Notes: a model not told the origin generated them from the sequence alone. Positions 1-9,015 are shown, numbered from the stretch's first letter. The stretch: 64,000 nt of DNA from an uncultured Sulfurovum sp. (GCA_902727915.1 CACVAU010000072.1:1-64000), one strand, 5' to 3'. Numbers and translations: made by a program.

Positions 1-269
1 CAGGTTATCATCTGTCATTAACCGAGGAGTGAATCGTTCTACTATTTTTACAGATGATGAATATTACTATACACTCATACGATACATTGAATAAAATCCT
101 GTGGAAGTAGGTTTGGTGAAAGAGGTGGCAGAGTATTTTTAAGGTGTTTAACACAAAAGAAGAGAGAAATGCTTTAATCTTGGAAGCATTAGAAGATGGA
201 TATACACTGATAGAGATACTTTTTCACTCCTCAGCCATTCATGTGAGGAGTTTATTATTGATAGATTAA
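1..269 (+). pseudogene. Remnant of a RAYT/IS200-like (Y1) transposase gene
   Basis: Reading the frame from base 2 gives RGVNRSTIFTDDEYYY, then RYIE-stop-NPVEVGLVKEVAEYF-stop. A second frame from about base 147 gives FNTKEERNALILEALEDG followed by YTLIEI. These match, in order, the N-terminal NRG-N-R-IF segment, the YI-x-x-NPVRAGLV segment and the C-terminal helix-turn-helix region of REP-associated tyrosine transposases. The catalytic centre between DDEYYY and RYIE is deleted, one stop interrupts the second motif, and a stop plus a frame change separates the HTH part. It is therefore a dead gene. Its 5' end lies outside the window. The family assignment comes from motif memory, not a search. 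Confidence 0.72.
226..251. repeat. 8-bp inverted repeat with 10-nt loop
   Basis: ACTCCTCA at 226-233 pairs with TGAGGAGT at 244-251, followed on the plus strand by TTATTATT. It lies just downstream of the minus-strand DksA-like gene and inside the end of the transposase remnant. It could be a weak terminator or a relic of the palindromic element that RAYT transposases mobilise. The same GAGGAGT string also occurs at 24-30. Confidence 0.4.
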
Positions 270-284
270 GCTTGGATATTTTAC

Positions 285-686
285 TTATTTTTCTTTTTCC
301 ATCATTTCTCTACAGGGTACACAATATTCAGTAAACATTTTAATTTTAAGACGCTCAATATTAATAGGTTCTTCACAAGTACTACAGATACCATAGGTAC
401 CGATGATAATTTTATTGAGACTTCTATTAATTTTATTTAAAGTAATGGTTTGCTCTTTTAAGATTAAGGAATTAATATTGTTGATAACTTCTAGGGATGC
501 ATAATCTCCTTCATCTTGGCATCTATTTTGCGTTTGAGTGGAAGATTCTTGATTTGCATTTTTTAAATTTTCTTCTATTTTTGTTTTTTTTATTTTTAGT
601 GCTTCCTGAAAAAATGCCAGTTCTTCTTCACTCAATTCTTCTTGTCCTAGAGTATTATAGTAATTATTTTTTATAGCTCTTGTCAT
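285..686 (-). CDS. DksA/TraR family C4 zinc-finger protein
   Basis: 133 residues. The C-terminal zinc finger shows GTYGICSTCEEPI with cysteines at about 101, 104, 122 and 125. The middle is a charged coiled-coil region carrying DEGDYA near residues 58-63, which matches the D-x-x-D-x-A tip motif of DksA. Proteins of this family enter the RNA polymerase secondary channel and alter initiation, often together with ppGpp. It is slightly shorter than E. coli DksA (151 aa). It stands alone, with an AT-rich promoter region at 687-800. Whether it is the housekeeping DksA or one of several paralogues cannot be told here. Confidence 0.85.
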   Translation of the reverse strand: MTRAIKNNYYNTLGQEELSEEELAFFQEALKIKKTKIEENLKNANQESSTQTQNRCQDEGDYASLEVINNINSLILKEQTITLNKINRSLNKIIIGTYGICSTCEEPINIERLKIKMFTEYCVPCREMMEKEK

Positions 687-848
687 TTTATTAATCCTTA
701 TATTTATATTTTATTTTTAATATTATATTAAAATATTGGGATGTAAGTGTGATTAATTGAATAAAACTAAGTAAAATTTTGATATTTATTTTAATAAATT
801 TTGATATTATTCTTTTCTAATAAATATAGTGAAAAAGTGGGAGAAAAG

Positions 849-1490
849 ATGATTGAAATAGAGGATGAACAACTTGTAAAAATAGTAGAAGCAATTTTTA
901 AAGTGCATGGCTTTGATTCACAAAATGAGGATGGTTGGGTAATGCCTACAGGTACATACCCTGCTGTTAAAGCTTTTTGGTATCCTAAAGCAACGGAGAC
1001 CGTGGGACAATTAAGCATTGAAATTTATGTGAATGAGCAGACACGTGTTATTGAGAGTTTTGCTGGTTATGGTGAAAAAAAATTTGAATCAGCTTTAGAG
1101 AACTTCATTAAAAATGCTTTGCCTCTGTATTTATCTGCTTTTTGGGCGTATGATGATAAAAGTATAAGCATAGATGTTTGGGAAGTCAATGGCATACAGT
1201 ATAGAGCATTTATTGGTGATTATGGAGTAATAAATTCCAAAGAAGATTTTAGTGTTCCTGAAGATTATTTAGAGTTTATGCATGATGCTATTGTGAGTGA
1301 ACCTTTAGTTAATGAATATCATTGGTTTAATTTTATTTATGCTAATTTTGATGGACAAAATAGAAAGGGAGAAGCACTTAAAGAGAATGAGGTGTGGGAA
1401 GCTGGAACGAAAGCACTCTCTTCATTAAATTGGCAAAAAGTATATGATTATTATTCTGTACGTCAATCAATTATTTTGAAAAAAATCTAA
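849..1490 (+). CDS. DUF6348-like conserved hypothetical protein
   Basis: 213 residues from the ATG at 849, chosen because GGGAG sits about 5 bases upstream; an ATG 16 codons earlier has no ribosome site. The protein is soluble and acidic, with no signal peptide. The C-terminal part contains EYHWFNFIYANFDG and NEVWEAGTKALSSLNW, which resemble the HWFR...NEPWE-x-G-x-x-AL pattern I associate with DUF6348. The function of that family is unknown. The gene converges on the DUF1624 gene with a 20-bp overlap. Gene status is secure; the family label is tentative. Confidence 0.6.
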   Translation: MIEIEDEQLVKIVEAIFKVHGFDSQNEDGWVMPTGTYPAVKAFWYPKATETVGQLSIEIYVNEQTRVIESFAGYGEKKFESALENFIKNALPLYLSAFWAYDDKSISIDVWEVNGIQYRAFIGDYGVINSKEDFSVPEDYLEFMHDAIVSEPLVNEYHWFNFIYANFDGQNRKGEALKENEVWEAGTKALSSLNWQKVYDYYSVRQSIILKKI

Positions 1491-2193
1491 AATAGAGTTC
1501 AAAAGTAGCAAAAAGAATGGGTTGATGTATTAGGTATATTAATAAAGAGTATTGACCCATCTTTTTTAATAAAGTATTGATTTTGGAGTTTTGTGTAAAT
1601 ATGTTAGCATTAAAAATTTTGTGATGTATTTGATAATGTACACTAACTGTACCTAGCAAGACAACCGACCACCAAGGAAAAAGAGGTACAAGGTCTTCAC
1701 AATAGATTGTTGGAAGATTTAAAGGGGCTTGTAAAAGATTAAAAAGTGGATGTAGGTTTAAGAAACCACTGGCCGAACCAAGTAGAATGAATAGGCTCAG
1801 TATTAAAGAGGTTTTAGGAAACTTTATTAAAGGAAGCGTCATGAGTGAGGCGACTAAAATAAAATGTAAAATACCAAAATAAACCCATGAAATAGGAAAA
1901 ACAACATACGTAGCAATGCTCACCATTATGGAAGCAGTTCCAAGCTGTAACATACGCTTACGAACGCTTTTCCATTGAATTTCTTTCTGATGATTTAAAC
2001 CAAGACTAACACCTACGGTAAAGAGGAACATACTAATAATTGTGTAACGCATAATGAGAAAAGTAGTTGTCTCATCCATATTTATTGCAATAATTTTAAA
2101 ATAGTTTAGGTCGAAGGTGAAATGGTACATAATCATTAAGAGGATTGCCATGCCTCTAAAGATATCTAAACCATTAAGGCGTTGCTCTTTCAT
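1471..2193 (-). CDS. DUF1624 (heparan-alpha-glucosaminide N-acetyltransferase-like) membrane protein
   Basis: 240 residues with about six or seven hydrophobic segments. The N-terminus RLNGLDIFRGMAILLMIMYH is the hallmark of the DUF1624/HGSNAT catalytic domain family, where a membrane-embedded His takes part in acyl transfer. The C-terminus has GQYSLLIYLIHQPILF, also shared with acyltransferase-3-type proteins. The likely role is transfer of an acetyl group to a cell-envelope glycan, but the substrate is unknown. It is a single gene, convergent with its neighbour. Length fits the bacterial family. Confidence 0.8.
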   Translation of the reverse strand: MKEQRLNGLDIFRGMAILLMIMYHFTFDLNYFKIIAINMDETTTFLIMRYTIISMFLFTVGVSLGLNHQKEIQWKSVRKRMLQLGTASIMVSIATYVVFPISWVYFGILHFILVASLMTLPLIKFPKTSLILSLFILLGSASGFLNLHPLFNLLQAPLNLPTIYCEDLVPLFPWWSVVLLGTVSVHYQIHHKIFNANIFTQNSKINTLLKKMGQYSLLIYLIHQPILFATFELYFRFFSK

Positions 2194-2307
2194 TCTATTT
2201 CCTCTGTTTGTTTAAGTATAACATAATAAGACTTTATGATTATAATTAAACAATAATAATTATTATTTAATTAATATTTAGATATAGTTTTTAAGAATAG
2301 GGATTTA

Positions 2308-3252
2308 ATGTTACTGACTCAAAGGGAAACGATGTTGAATTTAAATAAAATAATTTATATACTTTTAATGCTTCTGATACTTGAAGTAAGTTTATTTGCG
2401 CTTTATCGCGCATTTGAGCAGTTTTCTACTAAGAAAACTGTTACAAGTCCAGTGCCTAAGGCTAATATTTTAGCTGAACCTGTTTATCCACATGAAGATT
2501 TTTTTATAAGTTTAGAGGAAGAGGAGAGGGTTAAATCTTTAGAAGAAGTACTTATACATATTACTCCTAAATCTGAATTAGACATTGTTTCTATAGAAAA
2601 TCAGCTTGTTAAGCCCATTTTGTATACAAAAAGTATTAATTTATCAGATTTAAGTATTCAGCACAAAAAGAAAATGTTTATTAATATGATAGTTCCTTCT
2701 ATCTTGGTAGCCAAACATCGAATATCTGAAGAAAGAAAGAAGGTAGCTAAACTTTTAAAGAGTAAAAAACTTTCACCAAAAGAGCATTTATGGTTAACGA
2801 AAAAGCGACATATTTTTAAGGCTTCAACCATTGATGAGTTGTATGATAAAATGGAATTACATCCTACAAGTATTGTGGTGGCACAAGCCATTATTGAGAG
2901 TGGTTGGGGGACTTCACGGTTTTTTGAAAAAGCGAATAATGTATTTGGTATATGGTCATTTAATAAGCATGAAAAACGCATAGAAGCTTCAGAGACAAGA
3001 GGTAGTAAACGCATTTTTTTAAAAAAATATACCAGTGTTGAACAATCAGTTTCTGATTACTTTTTAATGCTTTCAACCAAAGATGCTTATAGAGACTTTA
3101 GAGAAAAGCGCTTGGAAAGTCAAGATCCTTTTGTTTTGGTTGAGCAGTTAGGAAAATATTCTGAATTAGGAGATGTTTACATTCAAAACTTAAAAAATAC
3201 CATAACAAAAAATAAACTCGTAGAGTATGATTCCTACGCTTTAGATATTTAA
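2308..3252 (+). CDS. Bax-like glucosaminidase-domain protein
   Basis: 314 residues. One N-terminal membrane anchor (about residues 13-34) is followed by a variable linker and a C-terminal glucosaminidase domain of the Bax/GH73 type. The catalytic glutamate is in AQAIIESGWGTSRFF (about E197), followed by NNVFGIWSF. The family cleaves beta-1,4 bonds in peptidoglycan from the periplasmic side. A second ATG at 2332 with AAGGGA upstream is an equally good start and would remove eight residues before the membrane segment. It ends 33 bp before the helicase gene and may be cotranscribed with it. Confidence 0.85.
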   Translation: MLLTQRETMLNLNKIIYILLMLLILEVSLFALYRAFEQFSTKKTVTSPVPKANILAEPVYPHEDFFISLEEEERVKSLEEVLIHITPKSELDIVSIENQLVKPILYTKSINLSDLSIQHKKKMFINMIVPSILVAKHRISEERKKVAKLLKSKKLSPKEHLWLTKKRHIFKASTIDELYDKMELHPTSIVVAQAIIESGWGTSRFFEKANNVFGIWSFNKHEKRIEASETRGSKRIFLKKYTSVEQSVSDYFLMLSTKDAYRDFREKRLESQDPFVLVEQLGKYSELGDVYIQNLKNTITKNKLVEYDSYALDI

Positions 3253-3285
3253 TACGTTATAATCATTAAAAAATAAAGAGTTTAT

Positions 3286-4596
3286 ATGTCATTTTCCACA
3301 CTTGGATTGTCTTCTGAAATTATGAAAGCATTAATTGAGAAAGAGTATGAAAGCGCGACAGCCATACAAAAAGCATTAATACCAGTTATTTTACTGGGAC
3401 AGGATGTGATGGCTGGAGCGCAAACAGGTACTGGAAAAACGGCAGGTTTTTCCTTACCCATTATTCATGATTTAGCACAAACAAGTAGTGGAAACAGACA
3501 TCATTTACGTGCAATTATTTTGGTACCTACACGGGAATTGGCGAGACAAGTACATGAGAGTATTGTTTGGTATGGAAAGTATACTTCTTTAAAGTCAGTG
3601 GTACTTCATGGTGGTGCAAATATGACTGCTCAAACAAAAAGGTTGCAATCTGGTGTGGATATTATTGTCTCAACGTCAGGTCGCCTTTTAGAACATGTTC
3701 GAGCAAAAAATATTGATTTAAATGCTGTACGTTATTTAGTTTTGGATGAAGCAGATACGATTTTAGATATGGGGTTCATCCATGAAGTTGTACAGGTAAT
3801 TGATAAGTTGCCCAAAAAACGTCAAAATATCTTAATTTCAGCAACATTGTCAGGGTCAGTTAAACGTCTGGCAACCAATATTTTACATAAACCTAAACTG
3901 GTTGAAGTAGATAGTATGGGAACTTCTGCTTCTAAGGTAGCCTTATGTGTTCATCCTGTGATTCAAGAGAAAAAAATGGAGCTACTTTCATTTTTGATTG
4001 GTTCAAAAAATTATCAAAAAGTTTTGGTTTTTGTTCGTAAAAAAGAAGAAACTGAAGCTGTAACTGAAGCATTGAATTTAAGTGGATTAAAAAGTTTTGC
4101 CATTCATGGATCTAAAAGTTCTGGACAAAGAAAAAGGGCTTTGGAAGCTTTTAAGGAAGGCAAAGTAAGGGTACTCGTTGCCACTGATATTGCTGCACGA
4201 GGTCTGGATATACCTGAGTTAAAAGTAGTTATAAACTATGATATACCTCATGTTACAGGTGACTTTGTACATAGGGTGGGGCGTACAGGAAGAGCTGGTC
4301 AGTCTGGTATGGCAATTACTTTGGTTTCTCCTAAGGAGGAGATAGCATTAAAAGAAGTTGAGCGTTTAATGGGTAAGAAAATTAAACGAGAAGAGATTGA
4401 GGGTTATGTTCCTAAAGTTGAAAAAGAACAACGAGGGGCTAGAAAAAGCAGTGATAAAAAGAAAAAGGTTGATGGTGCTTTTGGACAAAAGAAGCAGAAT
4501 ACAAATAAAACTAAAAAACGCAAAACGACCAAAAGAGATGGGTTTACAATGAAACCCAAAAAAGAGAAGTCTCGTGCTAAAAAGCGAGGAGCTTAA
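3286..4596 (+). CDS. rhlE: DEAD-box ATP-dependent RNA helicase, RhlE type
   Basis: 436 residues with the full motif set: Q-motif around residues 26-38, AQTGTGKT (45-52), PTRELARQ, TSGRL, DEAD (154-157), SAT, ARGLDIP and HRVGRTGRAG. The N-terminus MSFSTLGLS is typical of RhlE. The last 65 residues are a lysine/arginine-rich tail for RNA binding. It unwinds structured RNA, most likely in ribosome assembly or mRNA turnover. The gene end overlaps the convergent receiver-domain gene by 4 bp. Assignment to RhlE rather than another DEAD subfamily is by overall resemblance. Confidence 0.88.
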   Translation: MSFSTLGLSSEIMKALIEKEYESATAIQKALIPVILLGQDVMAGAQTGTGKTAGFSLPIIHDLAQTSSGNRHHLRAIILVPTRELARQVHESIVWYGKYTSLKSVVLHGGANMTAQTKRLQSGVDIIVSTSGRLLEHVRAKNIDLNAVRYLVLDEADTILDMGFIHEVVQVIDKLPKKRQNILISATLSGSVKRLATNILHKPKLVEVDSMGTSASKVALCVHPVIQEKKMELLSFLIGSKNYQKVLVFVRKKEETEAVTEALNLSGLKSFAIHGSKSSGQRKRALEAFKEGKVRVLVATDIAARGLDIPELKVVINYDIPHVTGDFVHRVGRTGRAGQSGMAITLVSPKEEIALKEVERLMGKKIKREEIEGYVPKVEKEQRGARKSSDKKKKVDGAFGQKKQNTNKTKKRKTTKRDGFTMKPKKEKSRAKKRGA

Positions 4597-4964
4597 GCTA
4601 TTTGTGAGTCGCGTATGGCATCAAAAAGTTTCTCTTCGGTAACAGGCTTCATTAAAAAAGCATCGGCACCTAAGTTCAGTATTTCTTTGATACGTAAATC
4701 ATTAGATGAAATTGCCAAAATAGGAATCTTGGGTAAAGTTTTGTCTTTGGCGTATGCCTCTAAGAATTCAGAACCATCCATGATGGGCATTTCTATGTCA
4801 AGTAAAATAAGTTGTATGTCTACGTTTTGTTGACACATCTCTAAGGCATTTTTCCCATCGATTGCTTCTAGTATGTCAACTTGGTAGAGTTCTTTTTTTA
4901 AGAGCGAAATGAGTAAGCGACGATTGATATAGTCATCGTCAGCTATTAGAACTTTAAAAATCAT
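4593..4964 (-). CDS. Single-domain response regulator (CheY-like receiver)
   Basis: 123 residues, receiver domain only. The acidic pocket is at D9-D10-D11, the phosphoacceptor is D56 in LLLDIEMPIMDGS, and a conserved lysine is in FLMKPV. It lies 3 bp downstream of the hybrid kinase and is the last gene of the PAS-HPt-kinase-receiver set, so it is the likely final or intermediate phosphate acceptor of that relay. It has no output domain, so the output must pass by protein contact, as with CheY or Spo0F. Confidence 0.88.
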   Translation of the reverse strand: MIFKVLIADDDYINRRLLISLLKKELYQVDILEAIDGKNALEMCQQNVDIQLILLDIEMPIMDGSEFLEAYAKDKTLPKIPILAISSNDLRIKEILNLGADAFLMKPVTEEKLFDAIRDSQIA

Positions 4965-4967
4965 TGT

Positions 4968-7436
4968 TTACCTTCTGTATTTTTTAATAAGTTGTTCAAT
5001 TTTGTCACGTTTTATGGTACCTACATGAACTTCTTTAATGAGTTTCGTATTGTAGTATTCATTTCCAGGTTTAAGAAGTGAAAGCATAATGACATTCATA
5101 TTTTTATGTTGTTTTTGTAAGATGTTTTCATTAAACTGTTCGATTTCTTTATCAATTAGTAAAATATCATATGCTTCTTCTTGAATTAAGTCTTCAAGGT
5201 TATTAACTTGGCTGATAATTTCAATTTCATAGTTTAAGTTAGAGATTACTTTGGAAAGTATTTGTGCTTCAAGAGGATTTTTTTTAAGAATAAGAATTTT
5301 TCTATCTTCTTTATCTAAGGGTTTTTCTTCAATTTCATTGACTGTAGTATCTTTAATGTCTTCATCCTCTTCTATAAGGCTAATGAGACCATTTTCTAGG
5401 TGTTGTACAGCAGGTTTGGGTGTTTTTTCTATGGACTCTATGGGTGTAATGGTATTATTATTTGATTGTGTGACTATTTGACTTTTTAGTATTTCAGCTT
5501 GTTTTTCGTCTTCTTCTGTTTTAACTTTTAGAAATTTCTTTAAAATATATAAGAGTTCATTGGTTTCAATAGGCTTAGGAATATAGTCATCTAAGCCTTC
5601 TGCAATAAATCGTTCGCGATCACCATTAAGGGCATTGGCTGTTAAAGCAACAATTGGTATATGCTCAACATGTTCTTCAACTTCATAGTTTATAATCTCA
5701 TGTGTAGCTTCTACCCCATCCATAACAGGCATCTGTATGTCCATAAAAATAAGGTCATAAGATTCTTTTTTACGCTTTTCAAACGCTTCTAGTCCATTGT
5801 TCGCAAGTTCAACATGAACACCATAACGTAAAAGTACTTGCTTAATTAGTTTTTGATTAATAAAATTATCTTCTGCAACCAAAATATTACCATGAAATTG
5901 TATGTTTTGAAATGGAGAGCTATTGGCTAAAGGTAACTGTTCTACTTCAATTGGATCTAAGCTGGTTGCATTAATACCTTGAATAATTTTTGTAGGAGTT
6001 AAGGGCTTATAAAGTACTTTGGCAACATTGATACCCAATTTTTCTACCCTATCTCTGTTTGAAAAACTTGAAAGCAATATAACTTTATTTGGGCTAAGTT
6101 TATGAATGTTTTTGAGAAACTCATCATCATTTTTATCAACATCAATCCAAATACCATCAATCTCATCATTATTATTTGATTTTTTTAAGTCAGACATTGT
6201 TTTAAATGTGGTTGCTTGAACATCATAATATTGTAAATATTGATTAATATAAATATCTTGTTGTACAGGTAATTCATAATCAAATTTACAAATGGTATGA
6301 TTTTCGAGGTTAGGTACCATTGAAAGTTCTGTACTCTCTAGCACCTCTTCAAACACAACATTAAAGTAGAATCGTGTTCCTTTTTCTTTTTGACTTTCCA
6401 ACTTTAATTCAGATTCCATTAGTTCTAAGAATTTGGTAGAGATGGTTAAGCCTAGACCTGTTCCCCCATATTTACGTGTAATAGAGACATCAGCTTGTGT
6501 AAAGGCAGCAAAAACATTAAGTTGTTGTTCTTTGGTCATACCCACACCATTGTCTTCTATTGAAAAGGCGAGTTCTGTTTGATTTTCGATGTTAGAAATT
6601 TTTCTAATTTCGACTTTTATTTTACCCCCAAGATCAGTAAACTTAATGGCATTGGAGAGTAAATTAATTAGTACTTCTTTTAATTTAACAGCGTCCCCTA
6701 ATAGTTTTTTATTGATACTTGGGTCAAGGAAAAAGTCCAGTTCTATATTTTTTTCTGAGGCTCTAATACCATACGTTTCAACAGCATTTTCAAATTCTAT
6801 GATAGGGTCAAAAATAATAATATCAAGTTCTGTTTTGTTACTTTCTATTTTGGATAAATCCAAAATATTGTTAATGATATTTAAAAGATTTTCGGAACTC
6901 TTCTCTACGATATTAATAAATTCTTTTTGCTCTTCATCTAAATTGGTGCTTTTTAAGAGGTCAGTGAAGCCAACAATACCATTTAGTGGGGTGCGAATCT
7001 CATGAGACATATTGGCTAAAAACAATGATTTAGAAGCATTTGCCTCAAGTGCCTCTAAACGATCTACTTTGGCATTTTGGATAAGTGTTTGAATTAGTTT
7101 ATAGGCATTCTGAACGCCTTTTTTGGTTTTAAGGTCAATGTTTTGATTGAGACTTAGACCATCTTCATCGTAAATATCTTCATTGTCCAACATTGAATTT
7201 TCAAGAACCTCTTTAAAATTTAATGAGTTTGTATTAAATTCTCTTCCAGCAATGTAGGAGATAATACTTAATATAAATACAATAAATAAGAGTAATATCG
7301 CAGCATAAAATAGTATGGGTTGTTCTAAAAAAGTATTGTTTGAGAGATAAGAGATATAGCCGATATAGACACTTATTGTAAAGAGTAATATCAGTGGAAT
7401 TACAGTAATGAATTTCATTTTATTATTAAGTTGCAC
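4968..7436 (-). CDS. Hybrid sensor histidine kinase with receiver and two receiver-like domains
   Basis: 822 residues. Two membrane segments (about 9-31 and 41-62) leave almost no periplasmic loop. HisKA carries H145 in ANMSHEIRTPLNG. The ATPase domain has its N box around 270, DNGVGM (296-301) and GGTGLGL. A degenerate receiver-like region spans about 380-490. A true receiver follows, with E522-D523 and phosphoacceptor D566 in FMDIQMPVMDG. The C-terminal 115 residues form another receiver-like fold with LLIDKE in place of the usual acceptor loop. With so little outside the membrane, the signal is probably sensed in the membrane or passed from the upstream PAS protein. It sits 9 bp from the HPt gene. 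Confidence 0.9.
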   Translation of the reverse strand: MQLNNKMKFITVIPLILLFTISVYIGYISYLSNNTFLEQPILFYAAILLLFIVFILSIISYIAGREFNTNSLNFKEVLENSMLDNEDIYDEDGLSLNQNIDLKTKKGVQNAYKLIQTLIQNAKVDRLEALEANASKSLFLANMSHEIRTPLNGIVGFTDLLKSTNLDEEQKEFINIVEKSSENLLNIINNILDLSKIESNKTELDIIIFDPIIEFENAVETYGIRASEKNIELDFFLDPSINKKLLGDAVKLKEVLINLLSNAIKFTDLGGKIKVEIRKISNIENQTELAFSIEDNGVGMTKEQQLNVFAAFTQADVSITRKYGGTGLGLTISTKFLELMESELKLESQKEKGTRFYFNVVFEEVLESTELSMVPNLENHTICKFDYELPVQQDIYINQYLQYYDVQATTFKTMSDLKKSNNNDEIDGIWIDVDKNDDEFLKNIHKLSPNKVILLSSFSNRDRVEKLGINVAKVLYKPLTPTKIIQGINATSLDPIEVEQLPLANSSPFQNIQFHGNILVAEDNFINQKLIKQVLLRYGVHVELANNGLEAFEKRKKESYDLIFMDIQMPVMDGVEATHEIINYEVEEHVEHIPIVALTANALNGDRERFIAEGLDDYIPKPIETNELLYILKKFLKVKTEEDEKQAEILKSQIVTQSNNNTITPIESIEKTPKPAVQHLENGLISLIEEDEDIKDTTVNEIEEKPLDKEDRKILILKKNPLEAQILSKVISNLNYEIEIISQVNNLEDLIQEEAYDILLIDKEIEQFNENILQKQHKNMNVIMLSLLKPGNEYYNTKLIKEVHVGTIKRDKIEQLIKKYRR

Positions 7437-7445
7437 GTAATATCC

Positions 7446-8603
7446 TTATGCTCTTTTTAGCTTTCTCATATAATTTTCAAGTGAAAGAAAATGACCCCAA
7501 TACTTAATAAATAAGCCTTCTAATTGCGAATGATCTGAACAGAATTGAATTTCCTCTAAAATGTCTGATAATTCATTAATACGTAAATTACTTGCAGCTC
7601 CTTTGAGCTTGTGTCCTAATTCATGAATATTATCCATGTCTTGTTGGTAGTATGATGTGAGTAAATGATCTTTATCTTGTCGAGCTTGTTCAATAAAGTC
7701 ATCCACAAATTCTTCAATTAGCACAACAGGAAGATTAAGCTCATCAGCAGCTGTTTGAGGGCTATAGGATATGGCTAATTCAGGAACATTATCAAGGGAA
7801 ATTTGCTTCACTTTTGAATTGGTGCTTATTTGTTGTTCAATTGCTTCATGATTTGGCATTAGAGGAGGAGTCTCATTACTTTTATCTGGTGCATTTATTT
7901 TCTCTTTTTCATCAACATTTTTGAGTAAATCAGAGAATCGTGCATTGAGAACCTCTTCTTTATCTTCTGTATTTTTGTCTTCTTCAAAAATATCTTCTAT
8001 TTCATCACTAGCATAATCTTCTGGTTTTTCAAGTGTTAAAAGAGCCAATTTAGTGTAATATTCATCAATGAGTGGCATACGTTCACGATGTGAAAGTTTT
8101 TGAATCTTTAAAAGTAAGATATTAATATGAGGAATCTTTAATGTTAATGCCAAGTTTGAAAGGTTTTTTACAACTTTATCATTGCCATCGAGTAGTCGTT
8201 GTTCATCAATAATTGATTGATCAATAAAACTATCAAGGTAAAGTTTATAGTCATTGACAGACAGACCAATTTCTTCAGAAATCTTATAGACATCAAGATA
8301 AATAGCTTGATAGTTTGTGTTCAAGCCTTTGTGTATGCTTGTATGTATGTCTGTTTTTAGGACTTCAACATTTTTCAGTTCTACTAGGTAAAACTCTTCT
8401 CCTATACCATACATTTCAGCATGTAAAAAATCTGAGTTGATGGTTTGATAATCTTGTTTAATAACTATTCTTTTGTTTTCAAACTTTAGATTATCCATAA
8501 CATTTGATGTTCTTAATTCTTTAAATGAGTTAAAGCCTAGAAGAGCTATAAAAGCTTCATCAGCCATTATAAGTTCTTTATCATCATTGTATCCATAATA
8601 CAT
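7446..8603 (-). CDS. Phosphorelay protein: PAS-like domain, degenerate HPt, active HPt
   Basis: 385 residues, no membrane segment. The C-terminal HPt domain (about 295-385) has H331 in ELGHKLKGAASNLRI, the standard phosphotransfer motif. Residues 107-190 align with the same four-helix pattern (IGLSVNDYKLYLDSFIDQS against LNLPVVLIEEFVDDFIEQ), but the His position holds K146, so this is a dead HPt copy. The first 80 residues look like a truncated PAS domain. An acidic linker (about 195-280) joins the parts. The gene lies between the PAS gene and the hybrid kinase with 9-10 bp gaps, which fits a kinase receiver to HPt to receiver relay. Confidence 0.8.
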   Translation of the reverse strand: MYYGYNDDKELIMADEAFIALLGFNSFKELRTSNVMDNLKFENKRIVIKQDYQTINSDFLHAEMYGIGEEFYLVELKNVEVLKTDIHTSIHKGLNTNYQAIYLDVYKISEEIGLSVNDYKLYLDSFIDQSIIDEQRLLDGNDKVVKNLSNLALTLKIPHINILLLKIQKLSHRERMPLIDEYYTKLALLTLEKPEDYASDEIEDIFEEDKNTEDKEEVLNARFSDLLKNVDEKEKINAPDKSNETPPLMPNHEAIEQQISTNSKVKQISLDNVPELAISYSPQTAADELNLPVVLIEEFVDDFIEQARQDKDHLLTSYYQQDMDNIHELGHKLKGAASNLRINELSDILEEIQFCSDHSQLEGLFIKYWGHFLSLENYMRKLKRA

Positions 8604-8613
8604 GTTTGCCTCG

Positions 8614-9015
8614 CTATTCTATATTATATTGAGCATATCGCTCTGTTTCTTCTTCGATATTTAATTTTGACGTTGGTTTGTGAACAATTAAAAAACCACT
8701 CTTTTTATCATTATCATATTTCACAGTACAGTGCATATCTGACCAAAAATACATTCCGTCACGACGCATGTTTTTTAAGACAGAAAACCATTGTTTTAAA
8801 CGTTTTTTTGTCGACCAAAGGTTGTTATACCAGTCATCTGGTACATCTGGATGCTTAAAAATGGAATGGTTTTTACCAATAAGCTCTTCTCTTCTAAATC
8901 CTGAAACTTCACAAAAGTTTTGGTTAGCATAGGTGATAACACCCATTAAATCAGTTTCATATATTAAATTATTGGTAAATGAATATTCAACATCTAAGGC
9001 TATTGGACGATGCAC
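8614..9015 (-). CDS. Aer-like PAS domain protein
   Basis: 133 residues, essentially one PAS domain: YETDLMGVITYANQNFCEVS, GFRREELIGKNHSIFKHPDVP, then W and RDGMYFW segments. The HPDVP motif and this order are shared with the PAS domain of the FAD-binding redox sensor Aer. It has no output domain. As first gene of the tight PAS-HPt-kinase-receiver unit, it may bring a flavin-based redox signal to the kinase; that role is inferred from position only. The promoter should lie in 9016-9177, an AT-rich stretch before uvrC. Confidence 0.8.
   Translation of the reverse strand: MHRPIALDVEYSFTNNLIYETDLMGVITYANQNFCEVSGFRREELIGKNHSIFKHPDVPDDWYNNLWSTKKRLKQWFSVLKNMRRDGMYFWSDMHCTVKYDNDKKSGFLIVHKPTSKLNIEEETERYAQYNIE

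Noticed and set aside
6589..7005. 138-residue plus-strand frame opposite the first hybrid kinase
   Set aside because: Antisense to the HisKA/ATPase region; no promoter or ribosome site, same shadow seen in the paralogous kinase.
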